The position numbers and the translations under genes were made by a program. Below the pieces are notes generated by a model. It saw nothing but the letters and a program-made list of their open reading frames with translations. It made no database searches and had not been told where the DNA came from. DNA of 64,000 nucleotides from Lysobacterales bacterium (GTDB lineage: Bacteria; Pseudomonadota; Gammaproteobacteria; Xanthomonadales; BPKI01). The DNA lies in NCBI GenBank assembly GCA_026005055.1, contig BPKI01000001.1, positions 1,364,001 to 1,428,000 of the forward strand. The letters run 5' to 3'. Positions 11,619-20,327 of the stretch are shown piece by piece (position 1 is the first letter of the stretch; each line of letters begins with the position of its first letter).

Positions 11619-12401
11619 TCACTCGATGGGGTTGCGGCCAGGACCCGGGTGATCGTAAACGGGATTCCGTTTGCGCCAGGTCAAGAAGGCCTGCCAATGG
11701 ATGGCGGCGATGGTCTTGATCGTCATCGGTGGAAAATGCCAGAGGCAGCGCCCAAGACTTCCCCGCGCGAGCAGGCGGCGTTCCATCACCAAGGTCGCGT
11801 CGAACTCGCAGCGCTCACCATCCAGCACCCGCATGTGCACCCGAAGCGACTCCTCGGGGGCGGTGAAACGCCAATCGTAGCTGCGTTCGATGGGCAGGAA
11901 CGGCGAGACGTGGAATCGCTTGCGGAGGCGGAAATGCCAGGCGCGGCCGTGGGGCTCGCCGGAGGCGAGTGGAAGGACGTAGGCGTGCCGTTCCCCCCAA
12001 GGCGTGTTCGTGATGTCGGCGACGATCGCCTCCAGTGCGCGACCCTCGGCGGAATAGCAGTAGTAGAAGACCACCGGGTTGAAGCAGTAGCCGAAATAGC
12101 GAAGGTGACCGAGCATGCGGATGGGGCCCTTGGGACGCCAACCGACTTCGGCCTCGACGCGCTGGCGCACCGCTTCGGCGAGCGAAAGCTCCGTGGGCCC
12201 CATGTAGTCCTCGCGGCGGAAACGGGCGAGGGCCAGTCGGGAGCGCCCGAAGAAGGGGTGCAGGGCCAGCACCCGATCGATTTCCTCCAGATCGAGGAAG
12301 GGCTGGACGAGCCGGTAGCGGAAGCTGTGCGGATGGGGGTGGTGTCGGCGGTGCCGCACCCAGCCCTCGTAAACCGCGCTGTGCCATCCGAGCTCGCTCA
12401 C
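11619..12401 (-). CDS. DUF1365 family protein
   Basis: A 260-aa cytoplasmic protein of the DUF1365 family, recognised by MLGHLRYFGYCFNPVVFYYC, then ITNTPWGERHAYVL and a C-terminal HWQAFLTWRKR segment. The function is not established. The family almost always sits between an NAD(P)/FAD amine-oxidase-like protein and Cfa, as here, and is thought to help modify membrane fatty acids under stress. Its ATG at 12401 overlaps the stop of the FAD oxidoreductase by four bases, and cfa follows at once, so the three genes are probably translated together. Confidence 0.9.
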   Translation of the reverse strand: MSELGWHSAVYEGWVRHRRHHPHPHSFRYRLVQPFLDLEEIDRVLALHPFFGRSRLALARFRREDYMGPTELSLAEAVRQRVEAEVGWRPKGPIRMLGHLRYFGYCFNPVVFYYCYSAEGRALEAIVADITNTPWGERHAYVLPLASGEPHGRAWHFRLRKRFHVSPFLPIERSYDWRFTAPEESLRVHMRVLDGERCEFDATLVMERRLLARGSLGRCLWHFPPMTIKTIAAIHWQAFLTWRKRNPVYDHPGPGRNPIE

Positions 12402-13648
12402 GCCGGCCAGGACACGCCGAGCCGAGCCGCCACCTCGACCGCGCTTCTCAACCCATCCTCGTGGAAACCGAAACCCCAGTAGGCGCCGCAGTAGTGCGTA
12501 TGGCGCTCACCGTCGATTTCCTCTCGCCGCTCCTGGGCGGCGCAGGCGGCGAGGGTGAACTGGGGATGCTCATAGACCATCCGCGCCAGAACCCGCTCCG
12601 GCGCGATCTTGTCGCCGCGATTGAGGCTCACGCAGATGCGCTCCGGTGCATCGAGCGATTGTAGGATGTTCATGCAATAACTCACCGTGCAGTGTGCGCT
12701 TGGATCGGCCGGGATGCGGGCATTCCAGGCCGCATGGCAGCGCGGCCGGCGGGGAAGCTCGCGGGCATCGGTGTGCAGCACCGCCTCGTTCCGCTGGTAC
12801 GGGATGGCGCCGAGGATCGCTTGTTCTTGCGCTGAGGGGTCGGCCAGCAGGCTCAGCGCCTGATCGCTGTGACATGCCAGGACCAGCGCATCGAAAACTT
12901 CTCGACCGGCTGCGCTTTCGAGCTCGACACCCCGCGCGCCGCGCATCACCGCCTTCACCGGGCAGCCGAGCCGCTCCTCCACCGCCCAGTTCGTGCGCAT
13001 CGCCTCGATGTAGCGGCTCGAGCCGCCCTGCACCACGCGCCACGGCGGCCGGCCGCGGATCTGGAGCATGTGATGGTTGGCCATGAAGCGGAGGAGAAAG
13101 CGCAGCGGATAGTCGAGCACGCCTTCCGGCGGCGCCGACCAAAGGGCCGAGGCCATGGGAATCAGGTGAAGACGAGCGAAGGGCTCGGGATAGCCCTCGC
13201 GCCGGAGGAACTCGCCCAAGCTGAGCTCCAGCGGAGCCGTTTCGAGCAGACGCGGCGCCTCGCGATAGAAGCGCAGGATACCGGAGAGCATTCGCCAGAA
13301 GCGAGGCGAGATCAGATTCCGCCGCCGGGCGAAGAGCCCGGGAAGATCGGTGGCGTTGTACTCGAAGCCGGTGGCCTCCTCGTGCACCGAGAAGCTCATC
13401 GAGCTTGGCTGCGAGCCCACGCCGAGCTCTTGCAGCAATCGGGTGAAGAGCGGGTAGTGCACCGGATTGAAGACGATGAAGCCGCTGTCGACCGAGTAGG
13501 GCCTGCCTTCGATTTCGACGCGATGCGTGTGCGTATGCCCCCCGAGCCGCGATTCCTTCTCGAAGAGCACCACCTGGTGACGGCGTGAGAGTAGCCAAGC
13601 GGCCGCCAGGCCCGAGATGCCGGCGCCGACGACGGCGATCCTCGCCAT
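12398..13648 (-). CDS. FAD-dependent amine-oxidase-like oxidoreductase
   Basis: A 416-aa flavoprotein. The N-terminal dinucleotide-binding motif VVGAGISGLAAAWLLSRRH is followed by FEKESRLGGHTHTH and SGFIVFNPVHYP. These features place it with the NAD/FAD-binding amine-oxidase-like proteins that accompany DUF1365 and Cfa, rather than with phytoene desaturases. It begins one base after the desaturase stop and overlaps the DUF1365 start (ATGA). It probably oxidises or reduces a fatty acyl chain or a linked carrier; the substrate is unknown. Confidence 0.9.
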   Translation of the reverse strand: MARIAVVGAGISGLAAAWLLSRRHQVVLFEKESRLGGHTHTHRVEIEGRPYSVDSGFIVFNPVHYPLFTRLLQELGVGSQPSSMSFSVHEEATGFEYNATDLPGLFARRRNLISPRFWRMLSGILRFYREAPRLLETAPLELSLGEFLRREGYPEPFARLHLIPMASALWSAPPEGVLDYPLRFLLRFMANHHMLQIRGRPPWRVVQGGSSRYIEAMRTNWAVEERLGCPVKAVMRGARGVELESAAGREVFDALVLACHSDQALSLLADPSAQEQAILGAIPYQRNEAVLHTDARELPRRPRCHAAWNARIPADPSAHCTVSYCMNILQSLDAPERICVSLNRGDKIAPERVLARMVYEHPQFTLAACAAQERREEIDGERHTHYCGAYWGFGFHEDGLRSAVEVAARLGVSWPA

Positions 13649-13649
13649 T

Positions 13650-14564
13650 TCAGGCTCCGCGCAGACGGGCGGGCAAGGGCTTGAGGTCCCAGATCAGCCG
13701 CAAGGCCGCCAGAAGGCGGAGGAGATAGTACGTCGGGTCGAACTCCCACCAGCGAAAACCCTGGCGGGCGGCACCGGGGTAATGGTGATGGTTGTTGTGC
13801 CAACCCTCGCCAAGGGTGATCAGGGCGAGCAGAAAGTTGTTGCGGCTGTCGTCGTTCGTGGGAAAACGGCGGCGGCCGAAGCGGTGGGCGAGGGAGTTGA
13901 TGGTGAAGGTCGCGTGGAACAAGACCACGGTCGAGACCACGAAACCCCAGACGAGAAGCTGCCAGCCATTGGTTCCGAGCTCGGGGGCGGCATGGGCGAG
14001 CATCTCCCCGAGCAGGAAGAGCAGCACCGCCAGCACCGTCGGTGCGACGACGTCATAGCGGTCGAGCCAGCGCAGCTCCGGATAGCGGGCGAGGTCGGGG
14101 ACGGCGGAAAGATCGGTGGCGAACGCGCGCCGTTTCAGGAACCAAGCCACGTGACTGTGCCAGAAGCCTTCCCGAGGGGAATGCGGATCGCCCGGGCGGT
14201 CGGCGAGGCGGTGGTGCTTGCGATGATGCGCCGCCCACCACAGCGGACCGCGCTGGGCGCTGCTCGCCGCCAGGAACGCGAACACGAACTGTACGGCCCG
14301 CGAGGTCCGGAAAGCCTTGTGCGAGAAGTAGCGATGGTAAAACCCGGTGATCGCGAACATCCGCAGCAGGTAGGTCGCGACGGCGGTCCAGAAGGCGAAC
14401 CAGGAGAAACCGACGAGGAATACGGCGAACACCGCGAGGTGCAGCGCGAGGAAGGGCACGATGCGAAGCCAGTCGATCCGATCGGCGCCCGGGCCCATGT
14501 CGGAGAGGGCCGAGGCGTCGAACCAGGCGCGCAACCGGCGGAGTCTTGAGGTCGCTTCAGGCAT
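13650..14564 (-). CDS. Membrane fatty acid desaturase (delta-9 type)
   Basis: A di-iron membrane desaturase expected to insert a cis double bond into acyl chains, creating the substrate for the Cfa enzymes downstream. Three histidine boxes are visible: HRYFSH, HHRKHH and HNNHHH, with hydrophobic helices between them. From the ATG at 14564 the protein is 304 aa; a longer version from 14645 overprints suhB and adds no family sequence. It lies 37 bp after suhB and one base before the oxidoreductase gene, at the head of the dedicated lipid cluster. Confidence 0.92.
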   Translation of the reverse strand: MPEATSRLRRLRAWFDASALSDMGPGADRIDWLRIVPFLALHLAVFAVFLVGFSWFAFWTAVATYLLRMFAITGFYHRYFSHKAFRTSRAVQFVFAFLAASSAQRGPLWWAAHHRKHHRLADRPGDPHSPREGFWHSHVAWFLKRRAFATDLSAVPDLARYPELRWLDRYDVVAPTVLAVLLFLLGEMLAHAAPELGTNGWQLLVWGFVVSTVVLFHATFTINSLAHRFGRRRFPTNDDSRNNFLLALITLGEGWHNNHHHYPGAARQGFRWWEFDPTYYLLRLLAALRLIWDLKPLPARLRGA

Positions 14565-14601
14565 TCTGTGTCTCGGAACGGCGCACGGATGGACCGCCGC
14601 C

Positions 14602-15486
14602 TCATTCTCGACCGCGCCGGTGAGCTCCCGGTGAAGGCTTCGCATCGCCGCGAGGACTGCGCGATCGCCGGGGCTCCGCCAGCCGCGCCAGCATCGCCTC
14701 GCTCACCGCAGGCCGGAGCGTCTCGTAAAGCAGGCCGCAGAGTTTCACGTTCGCCGCGATCACGCCGCCCGAGAACAGGTAGCGGTCGCCGTTGGCGAAG
14801 TCGGCACAGCGCCCGCCCGCCTCGCGCACGAGCAGGCTGCCGGCGGCCATGTCCCAAGGCGCGAGTCCATACTCGAAATAGCCATCGAGGCGGCCGCAAG
14901 CGACCCAGGCGAGATCGAGCGCGGCCGATCCGGTGCGGCGCAGGTCCTCGGCCTTCTCCAGCACACGGCGGAGCATCTCCAGATGCGCGGGCAGGTGTTC
15001 CGGCTCGCGGAAAGGGAAGCCCGTGGCGAGCAAGGCGCCATCGAGCTGGACACGTTGACCGACCCGCAGCCTTCGGCCATTGAGCAGCGCGCCGCTGCCG
15101 CGGCTTGCCGTGAACAGCTCGTTGCGTACGGGATCGAAGACCACCGCATCGACGAGTTGCCCCTGCTCCATCAGGGCGATGGAGACCGCGAAGTGGGGGA
15201 TACCGCGGAGGAAATTGCTCGTGCCGTCGAGCGGGTCCACGATCCAAACGCGTCGCGCCGTGGAGGAGCCGCGCTCGCCGCCCTCCTCGCCGAGGATCGC
15301 GCAATCCGGCCAGGCGTGGCGCAGTTCCCGTACGATCAACTCCTCGGCCATCCGATCCACTTGACTGACGTAATCGTGTCGGCCCTTGTGCTCGATCTCG
15401 AGCGTATGGATGCGGTCGAGGTGCCTTAGGATGAGCTCTCCTGCGGCGCGGGCCGCGCGGGTGGCGATCGTCACGGCAGGTCTCAC
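14602..15486 (-). CDS. suhB: Inositol-1-monophosphatase family protein (SuhB)
   Basis: A Mg2+-dependent phosphatase of the IMPase family; in E. coli SuhB also joins rRNA transcription complexes. The 294-aa product has the metal-binding motifs [21 protein letters not shown] and [15 protein letters not shown]. It starts with GTG at 15486; the N-terminus [14 protein letters not shown] matches the family. The C-terminus carries an Arg/Ser/Pro-rich tail beyond the usual end. The gene is divergent from trmJ, with the two open frames only 2 bp apart, and may be cotranscribed with the lipid cluster (37 bp to the desaturase). Divergence from trmJ recalls the suhB/trmJ neighbourhood of E. coli. Confidence 0.93.
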   Translation of the reverse strand: MRPAVTIATRAARAAGELILRHLDRIHTLEIEHKGRHDYVSQVDRMAEELIVRELRHAWPDCAILGEEGGERGSSTARRVWIVDPLDGTSNFLRGIPHFAVSIALMEQGQLVDAVVFDPVRNELFTASRGSGALLNGRRLRVGQRVQLDGALLATGFPFREPEHLPAHLEMLRRVLEKAEDLRRTGSAALDLAWVACGRLDGYFEYGLAPWDMAAGSLLVREAGGRCADFANGDRYLFSGGVIAANVKLCGLLYETLRPAVSEAMLARLAEPRRSRSPRGDAKPSPGAHRRGRE

Positions 15487-15488
15487 GA

Positions 15489-16298
15489 ATGGCTCTCCTT
15501 CCAGAAGTGCCGCGAGGAGACACGGCAGAGCACGAGGCGGCGAAGATTAGCACGCCGACCATCGCCCTTGCCGAACGCCTCCGCGTGGTGCTGCTACGCA
15601 CCTCCCACCCGGGCAACATCGGCGCCAGCGCCCGCGCGATGCGAACGATGGGCCTGAGGCGCCTGGTCTTGGTGGCACCCGATCGCTTCCCCGACCCGGA
15701 AGCCGAGGCGATGGCCTCCGGGGCTTCGGAATTGCTCGCCGAGGCCGAGGTCGGCACCGAGCTCGCCGCGGCGCTGTTCGACGTGCACTTCGCTTTCGGA
15801 ACCACGGCCCGGCGTCGAGGCGTGAGCATCCCCTTCCTCGCCCCCCGCGAGGCCGCGGCCGAGGCGCTCCGCCGCGTCCGTGCCGGGCAGCGGGTGGCGG
15901 TGGTCTTCGGCAACGAACGCACCGGACTCGAGAACGAGGAGCTCGCGCTTTGCCAGGCCGCGGTCATGATCCCGGCCAATCCCGAATATCCCTCGCTCAA
16001 TCTCGCCCAGGCGGTGCAGATCCTCTGCTATGAGCTGCGCATGGCGGCGCTCGCGCAGGAGCAGCAGGCGAGCCCTTTCCCCGCGCGCCGCGATCCGCCT
16101 GCCACCATCGCCGAGTTCGAGGGGCTCATGGCGCACCTCGCCCGCTACCTCGAGCGCATCGACTTCCACAAAGGCCGCTCGCCGAAAACCGTGCTGCTGC
16201 GCATCCGGCGCATGCTCCAGCGCGCCGAGCTCGACCGCCGGGAAGTGCGCATCCTGCGCGGCATCCTCTCGGACAGCGAGCGGCTGCTTGGGGATTGA
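15489..16298 (+). CDS. trmJ: tRNA (cytidine/uridine-2'-O-)-methyltransferase TrmJ
   Basis: A SPOUT-class enzyme that methylates the ribose at position 32 of several tRNAs. Motifs are RTSHPGNIGASARAMRTMGL, VAVVFGNERTGLENEEL and the knotted SAM site NPEYPSLNLAQAVQILCYEL. The C-terminus has ILRGILSDSERLL, as in E. coli TrmJ. The frame allows 269 aa from the ATG at 15489, but that start is only 2 bp from the divergent suhB start, and homology begins about 25 residues later. An in-frame GTG at 15507, or an unusual codon further in, may be the true start. Confidence 0.93.
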   Translation: MALLPEVPRGDTAEHEAAKISTPTIALAERLRVVLLRTSHPGNIGASARAMRTMGLRRLVLVAPDRFPDPEAEAMASGASELLAEAEVGTELAAALFDVHFAFGTTARRRGVSIPFLAPREAAAEALRRVRAGQRVAVVFGNERTGLENEELALCQAAVMIPANPEYPSLNLAQAVQILCYELRMAALAQEQQASPFPARRDPPATIAEFEGLMAHLARYLERIDFHKGRSPKTVLLRIRRMLQRAELDRREVRILRGILSDSERLLGD

Positions 16299-16315
16299 GC
16301 GTTTGCGGGAAACGC
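16299..16315 (+). terminator. Weak hairpin between convergent trmJ and hemE
   Basis: GCGTTT (16299-16304) and AAACGC (16310-16315) form a perfect 6-bp stem with a 5-base loop directly after the trmJ stop codon. There is no T tract, so termination activity is doubtful. The rest of the 104-bp gap to the hemE stop shows nothing recognisable. Confidence 0.25.
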
Positions 16316-16402
16316 CGCGCATCGCCCTCGCGCTGCGCGCCGAAGCGGATCGAGGGTTCGCGCTCGACCAAGCGCTGGGGAGCAGTTTCCGCACGAACGG
16401 GT

Positions 16403-17461
16403 TCAAGCGGCTTCGTGCAGAGGGGCGCTCAGGCGTGCGACGCAATCGATGAGGAAGCCGACGCGATCGGGGTCGATCCCGGGTGAGACGCCATGCCCGA
16501 GGTTGAAGACATGCCCCGGAGCCCCGGCGTAGGCGGTGAGGAGGCGTTCGGTTTCGGCCTCGATGGCAGCCGGGTCGGCGAGGAGTACAGCGGGGTCGAG
16601 GTTGCCCTGGAGTGCGACTCGGTCGCCGACGCGCCGTCGGGCTTCGGCGAGATCGACGGTCCAATCGAGGCCGAGCGCATCGTAGCCAAGGCCCGCGAGC
16701 TCCTCGAGCCAGGGGCCGGTGCCGCGTCCGAACAGGATGAGCGGAACCTCGGGATCGGCTTGGCGAATGCCGGCGGCGATGGCTCGAAGGGAGGGCAGGG
16801 CGAAAGCGCGGTAAAGCCGCGGCGGAAACAAGGTGCCCCAGGTGTCGAAGAGCATCAGCACGTCGGCCCCGGCTCGGCGCTGCATGAGGAGATAGCGGGT
16901 GGTGGCCTCGGTAAGCAGCTGCAGCAGCTCGGCGAAGGCTTCGGGTTCGGCGAAGGCGAAGGCGCGGGCGAGGGCGAAGTCGGCGCTGCTGCCGCCCTCG
17001 ATCATGTAGCAGGCCAGGGTCAGCGGGCTTCCAGCGAAGCCGATGAGCGGGACGCGCCCGGCGAGCTCGCGCCGGATGAGGCGCACCGCCTCGGCGACGT
17101 AGGAAAGGCGCTCTTCGAGTCCATCGGCGGTGAGCGCGGAGATCGCCTCCCGATCCCTGAGCGGACGCGCGAAGCGCGGCCCTTCGCCCTCGGCAAAGTG
17201 AAGCCCGAGCCCGAGGGCGTCGGGAACGGTGAGGATGTCGGAAAAGAGGATGGCGGCATCGAGAGGAAAACGCCGAAGCGGCTGCAAGCTGATCTCGCAG
17301 GCGGTCGCCGGATCCTTCGCCATCGCGAGAAAACTCCCCGCGCGCGCTCGCACCGCGCGGTATTCGGGCAGATACCGTCCGGCCTGGCGCATCAGCCAAA
17401 TCGGGGTGCGGTCCACGGGCTGCCGCCGTAAGGCGCGGAGGAGGCGATCGTTGGCGATCAT
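16403..17461 (-). CDS. hemE: Uroporphyrinogen decarboxylase
   Basis: Converts uroporphyrinogen III to coproporphyrinogen III in heme synthesis. The 352-aa protein begins [20 protein letters not shown] and has the signature [16 protein letters not shown]. The catalytic Asp is in [16 protein letters not shown], with the Tyr in [10 protein letters not shown] and the His in [10 protein letters not shown]. The ATG at 17461 overlaps the stop of the SPOR protein (ATGA), so it is translationally coupled to the end of the long metG-rsx run. No other heme gene lies nearby. Confidence 0.97.
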   Translation of the reverse strand: MIANDRLLRALRRQPVDRTPIWLMRQAGRYLPEYRAVRARAGSFLAMAKDPATACEISLQPLRRFPLDAAILFSDILTVPDALGLGLHFAEGEGPRFARPLRDREAISALTADGLEERLSYVAEAVRLIRRELAGRVPLIGFAGSPLTLACYMIEGGSSADFALARAFAFAEPEAFAELLQLLTEATTRYLLMQRRAGADVLMLFDTWGTLFPPRLYRAFALPSLRAIAAGIRQADPEVPLILFGRGTGPWLEELAGLGYDALGLDWTVDLAEARRRVGDRVALQGNLDPAVLLADPAAIEAETERLLTAYAGAPGHVFNLGHGVSPGIDPDRVGFLIDCVARLSAPLHEAA

Positions 17462-18210
17462 GGAGTTGCTCGCGAAGAGGCCACCCCCCTGAGCTCGTTC
17501 TGCAGGGGCCCGATCCGCCGCGGCCACACGGGCCGACCGAGGCGGGCGCTGAGCTCGGCGGCTTCAGATCGCGCTTCCTCGAGGGAGGGGTAGGGGGCCA
17601 GGAGGAGGAGGTGACCGGAACCGGAAAGCGGCAACAGATAGCCCCGCTCCGCGGCGATGCCTTCGGGGAGCCGTAGCCCCTCCTTGTCGCCCGCAGCGAG
17701 CTGAATCGCCCAGGACTCGGGCGGTAAGGCGAGAAAATCCCTGCCCTGGGGAGGCTCGCCCGCTTCAGGCCGAGAGGGCGCGGCTTTCTCCTTCGTCGGC
17801 CCGGGGGCGAAGGATGCGATCGGCGATCCGGACGAGGGTGTCTTCGCGATCTGTGGCTCGGTGCGGGTTTCCTGCGGATCGGGTTCAGGAGCGGGGGAGG
17901 CCATCCGCGACTCGGGCCTCGGGATGGCTTCGCTCGCGGCGGTGCCCTTTTCGTTCGGGCGGATCGGAGCGAACGCCTCGTGCCGAAGTCGTGGGTCCTG
18001 AAGAAAAGGCGGGGGCGGCGGGGCCGGGCGAGGCCGCATCGGCGTCGGGGCGGGCGGAGGCGTCGGCGCCTCGTGCTCGGGCCCGCAGATCCAACGCGTT
18101 CCCGTCGCGTCCGGAACGCAGACCTGACGAACCCTCTTCGAATCGCGACCCGAGGCGGGCTCCGCCAGGAAGGCGGCAAGGCAAAGCAGGGGAAGCCAGC
18201 AGGATCTCAT
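17458..18210 (-). CDS. Exported proline-rich protein with SPOR-like C-terminus
   Basis: A 250-aa protein with a clear signal peptide ([18 protein letters not shown]) from the ATG at 18210. The middle is a long Pro/Ala/Glu-rich disordered region. The C-terminal 75 residues, starting with [10 protein letters not shown] and containing [19 protein letters not shown], have the pattern of a SPOR domain, which binds denuded glycan strands at the division site. It overlaps hemE downstream and the WGR-like gene upstream by four bases each. A periplasmic peptidoglycan-binding role is inferred; the SPOR call is by pattern only. Confidence 0.75.
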   Translation of the reverse strand: MRSCWLPLLCLAAFLAEPASGRDSKRVRQVCVPDATGTRWICGPEHEAPTPPPAPTPMRPRPAPPPPPFLQDPRLRHEAFAPIRPNEKGTAASEAIPRPESRMASPAPEPDPQETRTEPQIAKTPSSGSPIASFAPGPTKEKAAPSRPEAGEPPQGRDFLALPPESWAIQLAAGDKEGLRLPEGIAAERGYLLPLSGSGHLLLLAPYPSLEEARSEAAELSARLGRPVWPRRIGPLQNELRGVASSRATP

Positions 18211-18473
18211 CCGCGGTAGCCCGAGGGCGGTGCCTCGCCCTGGCTGAAGGTCAGGCGCCAACCGCGCCCAAGATACTGATCGCGCAGGCGCTCGAGTGCG
18301 GCGAGCGCCTGCTCCCGGCTGGTGAAGCGCTCGCGGCGCAACGTCGAGCGGCCGCCGATGCGTCCCGATTCGCGCAAAAGCTCCCAGCCGCCGAAGAGGT
18401 CCTGCTGGAGGATGAGTTGCAGGAACGGAGGCGCCGGGTCACTGGGAACGACGGCCTGAAGCAGCAGGCGCAT
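18207..18473 (-). CDS. Small WGR-domain-like protein
   Basis: An 88-aa protein that consists mostly of one WGR-like domain: LQLILQQDLFGGWELLRESG continuing into RIGGRSTLRRERF and then an ALAALERLRDQYLGRGWRL helix. WGR domains occur in PARPs and in bacterial MolR-like proteins and are thought to bind nucleic acid. The first residue of the WGR signature is Ser here (S-G-R-I-G), which is unusual. The gene starts 4 bp after the BtuF-like gene and overlaps the SPOR gene by four bases. No partner domain is present. Confidence 0.75.
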   Translation of the reverse strand: MRLLLQAVVPSDPAPPFLQLILQQDLFGGWELLRESGRIGGRSTLRRERFTSREQALAALERLRDQYLGRGWRLTFSQGEAPPSGYRG

Positions 18474-18477
18474 GCGC

Positions 18478-19290
18478 TCATTCTACCGGCACGGGCACGC
18501 CTGCCCAGGCCGCGATGTGCTGAACGATGCGATCCAACCCGTCGGTGAGCGCGGCCGGACCGGGCTGGAGGATCAGCGGTGAAGGAATCTCGTGAAGCGC
18601 ACCGTTTCGCACCGCGGGGATGGCATCCCAGCCCGGCCGGGCGGCAAGCCGCTCGGGGCGGAACTTCTTGCCGCACCACGAGGCGAAGACGATGTCGGGG
18701 GCACGGCGGATGACTTCGCTCGGATCGGCGAGGATGCGCTCGCGGGCGAGGCTCGCATGGCGCAGTTCGGGAAAGACCTCGATGCCGCCGGCGAGCTCGA
18801 TGAGCTCGCTCACCCAGCGGATCCCTGCGATCAGCGGCTCATCCCATTCCTCGAAGTACACGCGCGGACGGCGAGGGAGCGCCTGCGCCCATTCGGCGAT
18901 GCGCTGCAAGCGGCTTTGCAGCCGCGCGATGAGCGCCTCGGCTTTCGCCGCCGCGCCGACCATGGCGCCGAGCCGCAGGATGTAGCCGAGGATGCCCTCG
19001 ACGCTGCGGTGATTGCTCACCCACACCTCGACGCCAGCGCGGATCAGGCTGGCAGCGATGTCGGCCTGGAGATCGGAAAAACCGATCGCCAAATCGGGCT
19101 TCAGCGCGAGGATCTTGTCGATCTTGGCGCTGGTGAAAGCGGACACCTTGGGCTTCTCGCGCCGAGCGCGCGGGGGGCGGACGGTAAACCCAGAGATGCC
19201 CACGATCCGGTGCTCTTCGCCGAGGAGATAGAGGGTCTCGGTGCTCTCCTCCGTCAGGCAAACGATGCGCTCGGGGAAGAGTTCGTTCAT
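18478..19290 (-). CDS. BtuF-like cobalamin/siderophore-binding family protein without signal peptide
   Basis: A 270-aa protein with the type III periplasmic binding protein pattern of BtuF: ERIVCLTEESTETLYLLGE, VEVWVSNHRSVEGILGYI, a central helix and LIAGIRWVSELIELAGG. No hydrophobic export signal precedes it even if an upstream start at 19347 is used, so it looks cytoplasmic. No BtuC, BtuD or TonB receptor gene is nearby. It overlaps yjbQ by four bases and belongs to the long minus-strand run. Homologues are often labelled cobalamin-binding protein, but an intracellular ligand-sensing or salvage role is equally possible. Confidence 0.8.
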   Translation of the reverse strand: MNELFPERIVCLTEESTETLYLLGEEHRIVGISGFTVRPPRARREKPKVSAFTSAKIDKILALKPDLAIGFSDLQADIAASLIRAGVEVWVSNHRSVEGILGYILRLGAMVGAAAKAEALIARLQSRLQRIAEWAQALPRRPRVYFEEWDEPLIAGIRWVSELIELAGGIEVFPELRHASLARERILADPSEVIRRAPDIVFASWCGKKFRPERLAARPGWDAIPAVRNGALHEIPSPLILQPGPAALTDGLDRIVQHIAAWAGVPVPVE

Positions 19291-19703
19291 TCGCCGAGGA
19301 AGCTGGCGCTGAGGCGGCGGCGGTGGGGGCTTCGGCGATGTTCCCAAAGATAGATCCCCTGCCAGGTGCCGAGATCGAGGCGCGAAGAACGGACCGGCAC
19401 GGTCAGCGCTGAGCCGGTGAGCACGCTTCGCACATGCGCGGGCATGTCATCGGGGCCTTCCTGGTCATGGCCGAACAGCGGGTCGCCATCCCTCACCAGC
19501 CTGGCGAAGAAGGCCTCGAGGTCGGCCAGCACTTGGGGATCGGCGTTTTCGCAGATGATCAGGGAGGCGCTCGTGTGATGAAGGAAGATGTGGGCGACGC
19601 CCTCGCGCGCACCGCGTTCGCGCAGCCAGACGCCGATGAGTGGATCGACGCGCTGCAAGCCGCGCCCAGGGGTTTGGATCTCCCACTCGCCACGAAGGAA
19701 CAT
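19287..19703 (-). CDS. yjbQ: YjbQ / UPF0047 family protein
   Basis: A 138-aa protein of the UPF0047 family; some members have weak thiamine-phosphate synthase activity. The conserved stretches are HIFLHHTSASLIICENADP, GPDDMPAHVRSVLTGSALT and RLDLGTWQGIYLWEHR. The His residues probably bind a metal. Length is normal. It lies 3 bp after the pdxH stop and overlaps the BtuF-like gene by four bases. Confidence 0.93.
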   Translation of the reverse strand: MFLRGEWEIQTPGRGLQRVDPLIGVWLRERGAREGVAHIFLHHTSASLIICENADPQVLADLEAFFARLVRDGDPLFGHDQEGPDDMPAHVRSVLTGSALTVPVRSSRLDLGTWQGIYLWEHRRSPHRRRLSASFLGE

Positions 19704-19706
19704 CGG

Positions 19707-20291
19707 CTAAGGATAGAGGCGGCGTTCCTGCCAGCCGTCCTTGGCGCGATACTCGAAGCGATCGTGGAGCCGATGCGGCTGGCCGAACCAGAACTCGATG
19801 TAGTCAGGGATCAGGCGGTAGCCGGACCAGTGCGGCGGTCGCGGTACGGGCCCGCCGGCAAAGCGCGCCTCGAAATCGCGATAGCGCGCGAGTAAGGTGT
19901 CGCGATCCGGAAGCGGCTCCGATTGCAGCGAAGCCCAGGCGCCGAGCTGGCTTTCGCGCGGGCGGCTGGCGAAATAGGCGTCGGCTTCTTCGGGGCTCAC
20001 CGGCTCGGTGATGCCTTCGATCCGCACCTGCACCTGATGGCGCAGGTGTTTCCAGAGGAACAGCAGCGCCGCTTGCGGATGCACGCGGAGCTCTCGGCCC
20101 TTGCGGCTTTGTGTATTGGTGTAGAACACAAAGCCGCGTTCGTCGAAGGCTTTGAGCAATACCGTGCGCGCGCTGATCCGGCCCTGTGCATCGGCTGTGG
20201 CCAAGACCATCGCCGTCGGTTCGGGCTCACCGGCTGCCTTGGCTTCTTCGAGCAGCGCTCGGAAGCGCTCGATCAGAGATGTTGGAACCAT
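19707..20291 (-). CDS. pdxH: Pyridoxamine 5'-phosphate oxidase
   Basis: FMN-dependent enzyme that oxidises PNP or PMP to pyridoxal phosphate. The 194-aa protein shows ATADAQGRISARTVLLKAFD, GFVFYTNTQSRKGREL and FLWKHLRHQVQVRIEG. It ends with the family C-terminus HDRFEYRAKDGWQERRLYP. It is slightly shorter than E. coli PdxH because the N-terminal arm is reduced. PLP made by this enzyme serves, among others, the Kbl enzyme encoded at 32.5 kb. It follows rsxG after 36 bp, in the place where rsxE would be expected. Confidence 0.96.
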   Translation of the reverse strand: MVPTSLIERFRALLEEAKAAGEPEPTAMVLATADAQGRISARTVLLKAFDERGFVFYTNTQSRKGRELRVHPQAALLFLWKHLRHQVQVRIEGITEPVSPEEADAYFASRPRESQLGAWASLQSEPLPDRDTLLARYRDFEARFAGGPVPRPPHWSGYRLIPDYIEFWFGQPHRLHDRFEYRAKDGWQERRLYP

Positions 20292-20327
20292 GAGGCGATG
20301 ATCGCAGAAAAGGCGTCTGCGGGCCGT

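Noticed and set aside
15594-18179. 861-codon open frame on the minus strand across trmJ and hemE
   Set aside because: It is antisense to trmJ and out of frame with hemE and the SPOR gene, with Arg/Pro/Ser-rich composition typical of shadow frames in G+C-rich DNA and no family motifs.
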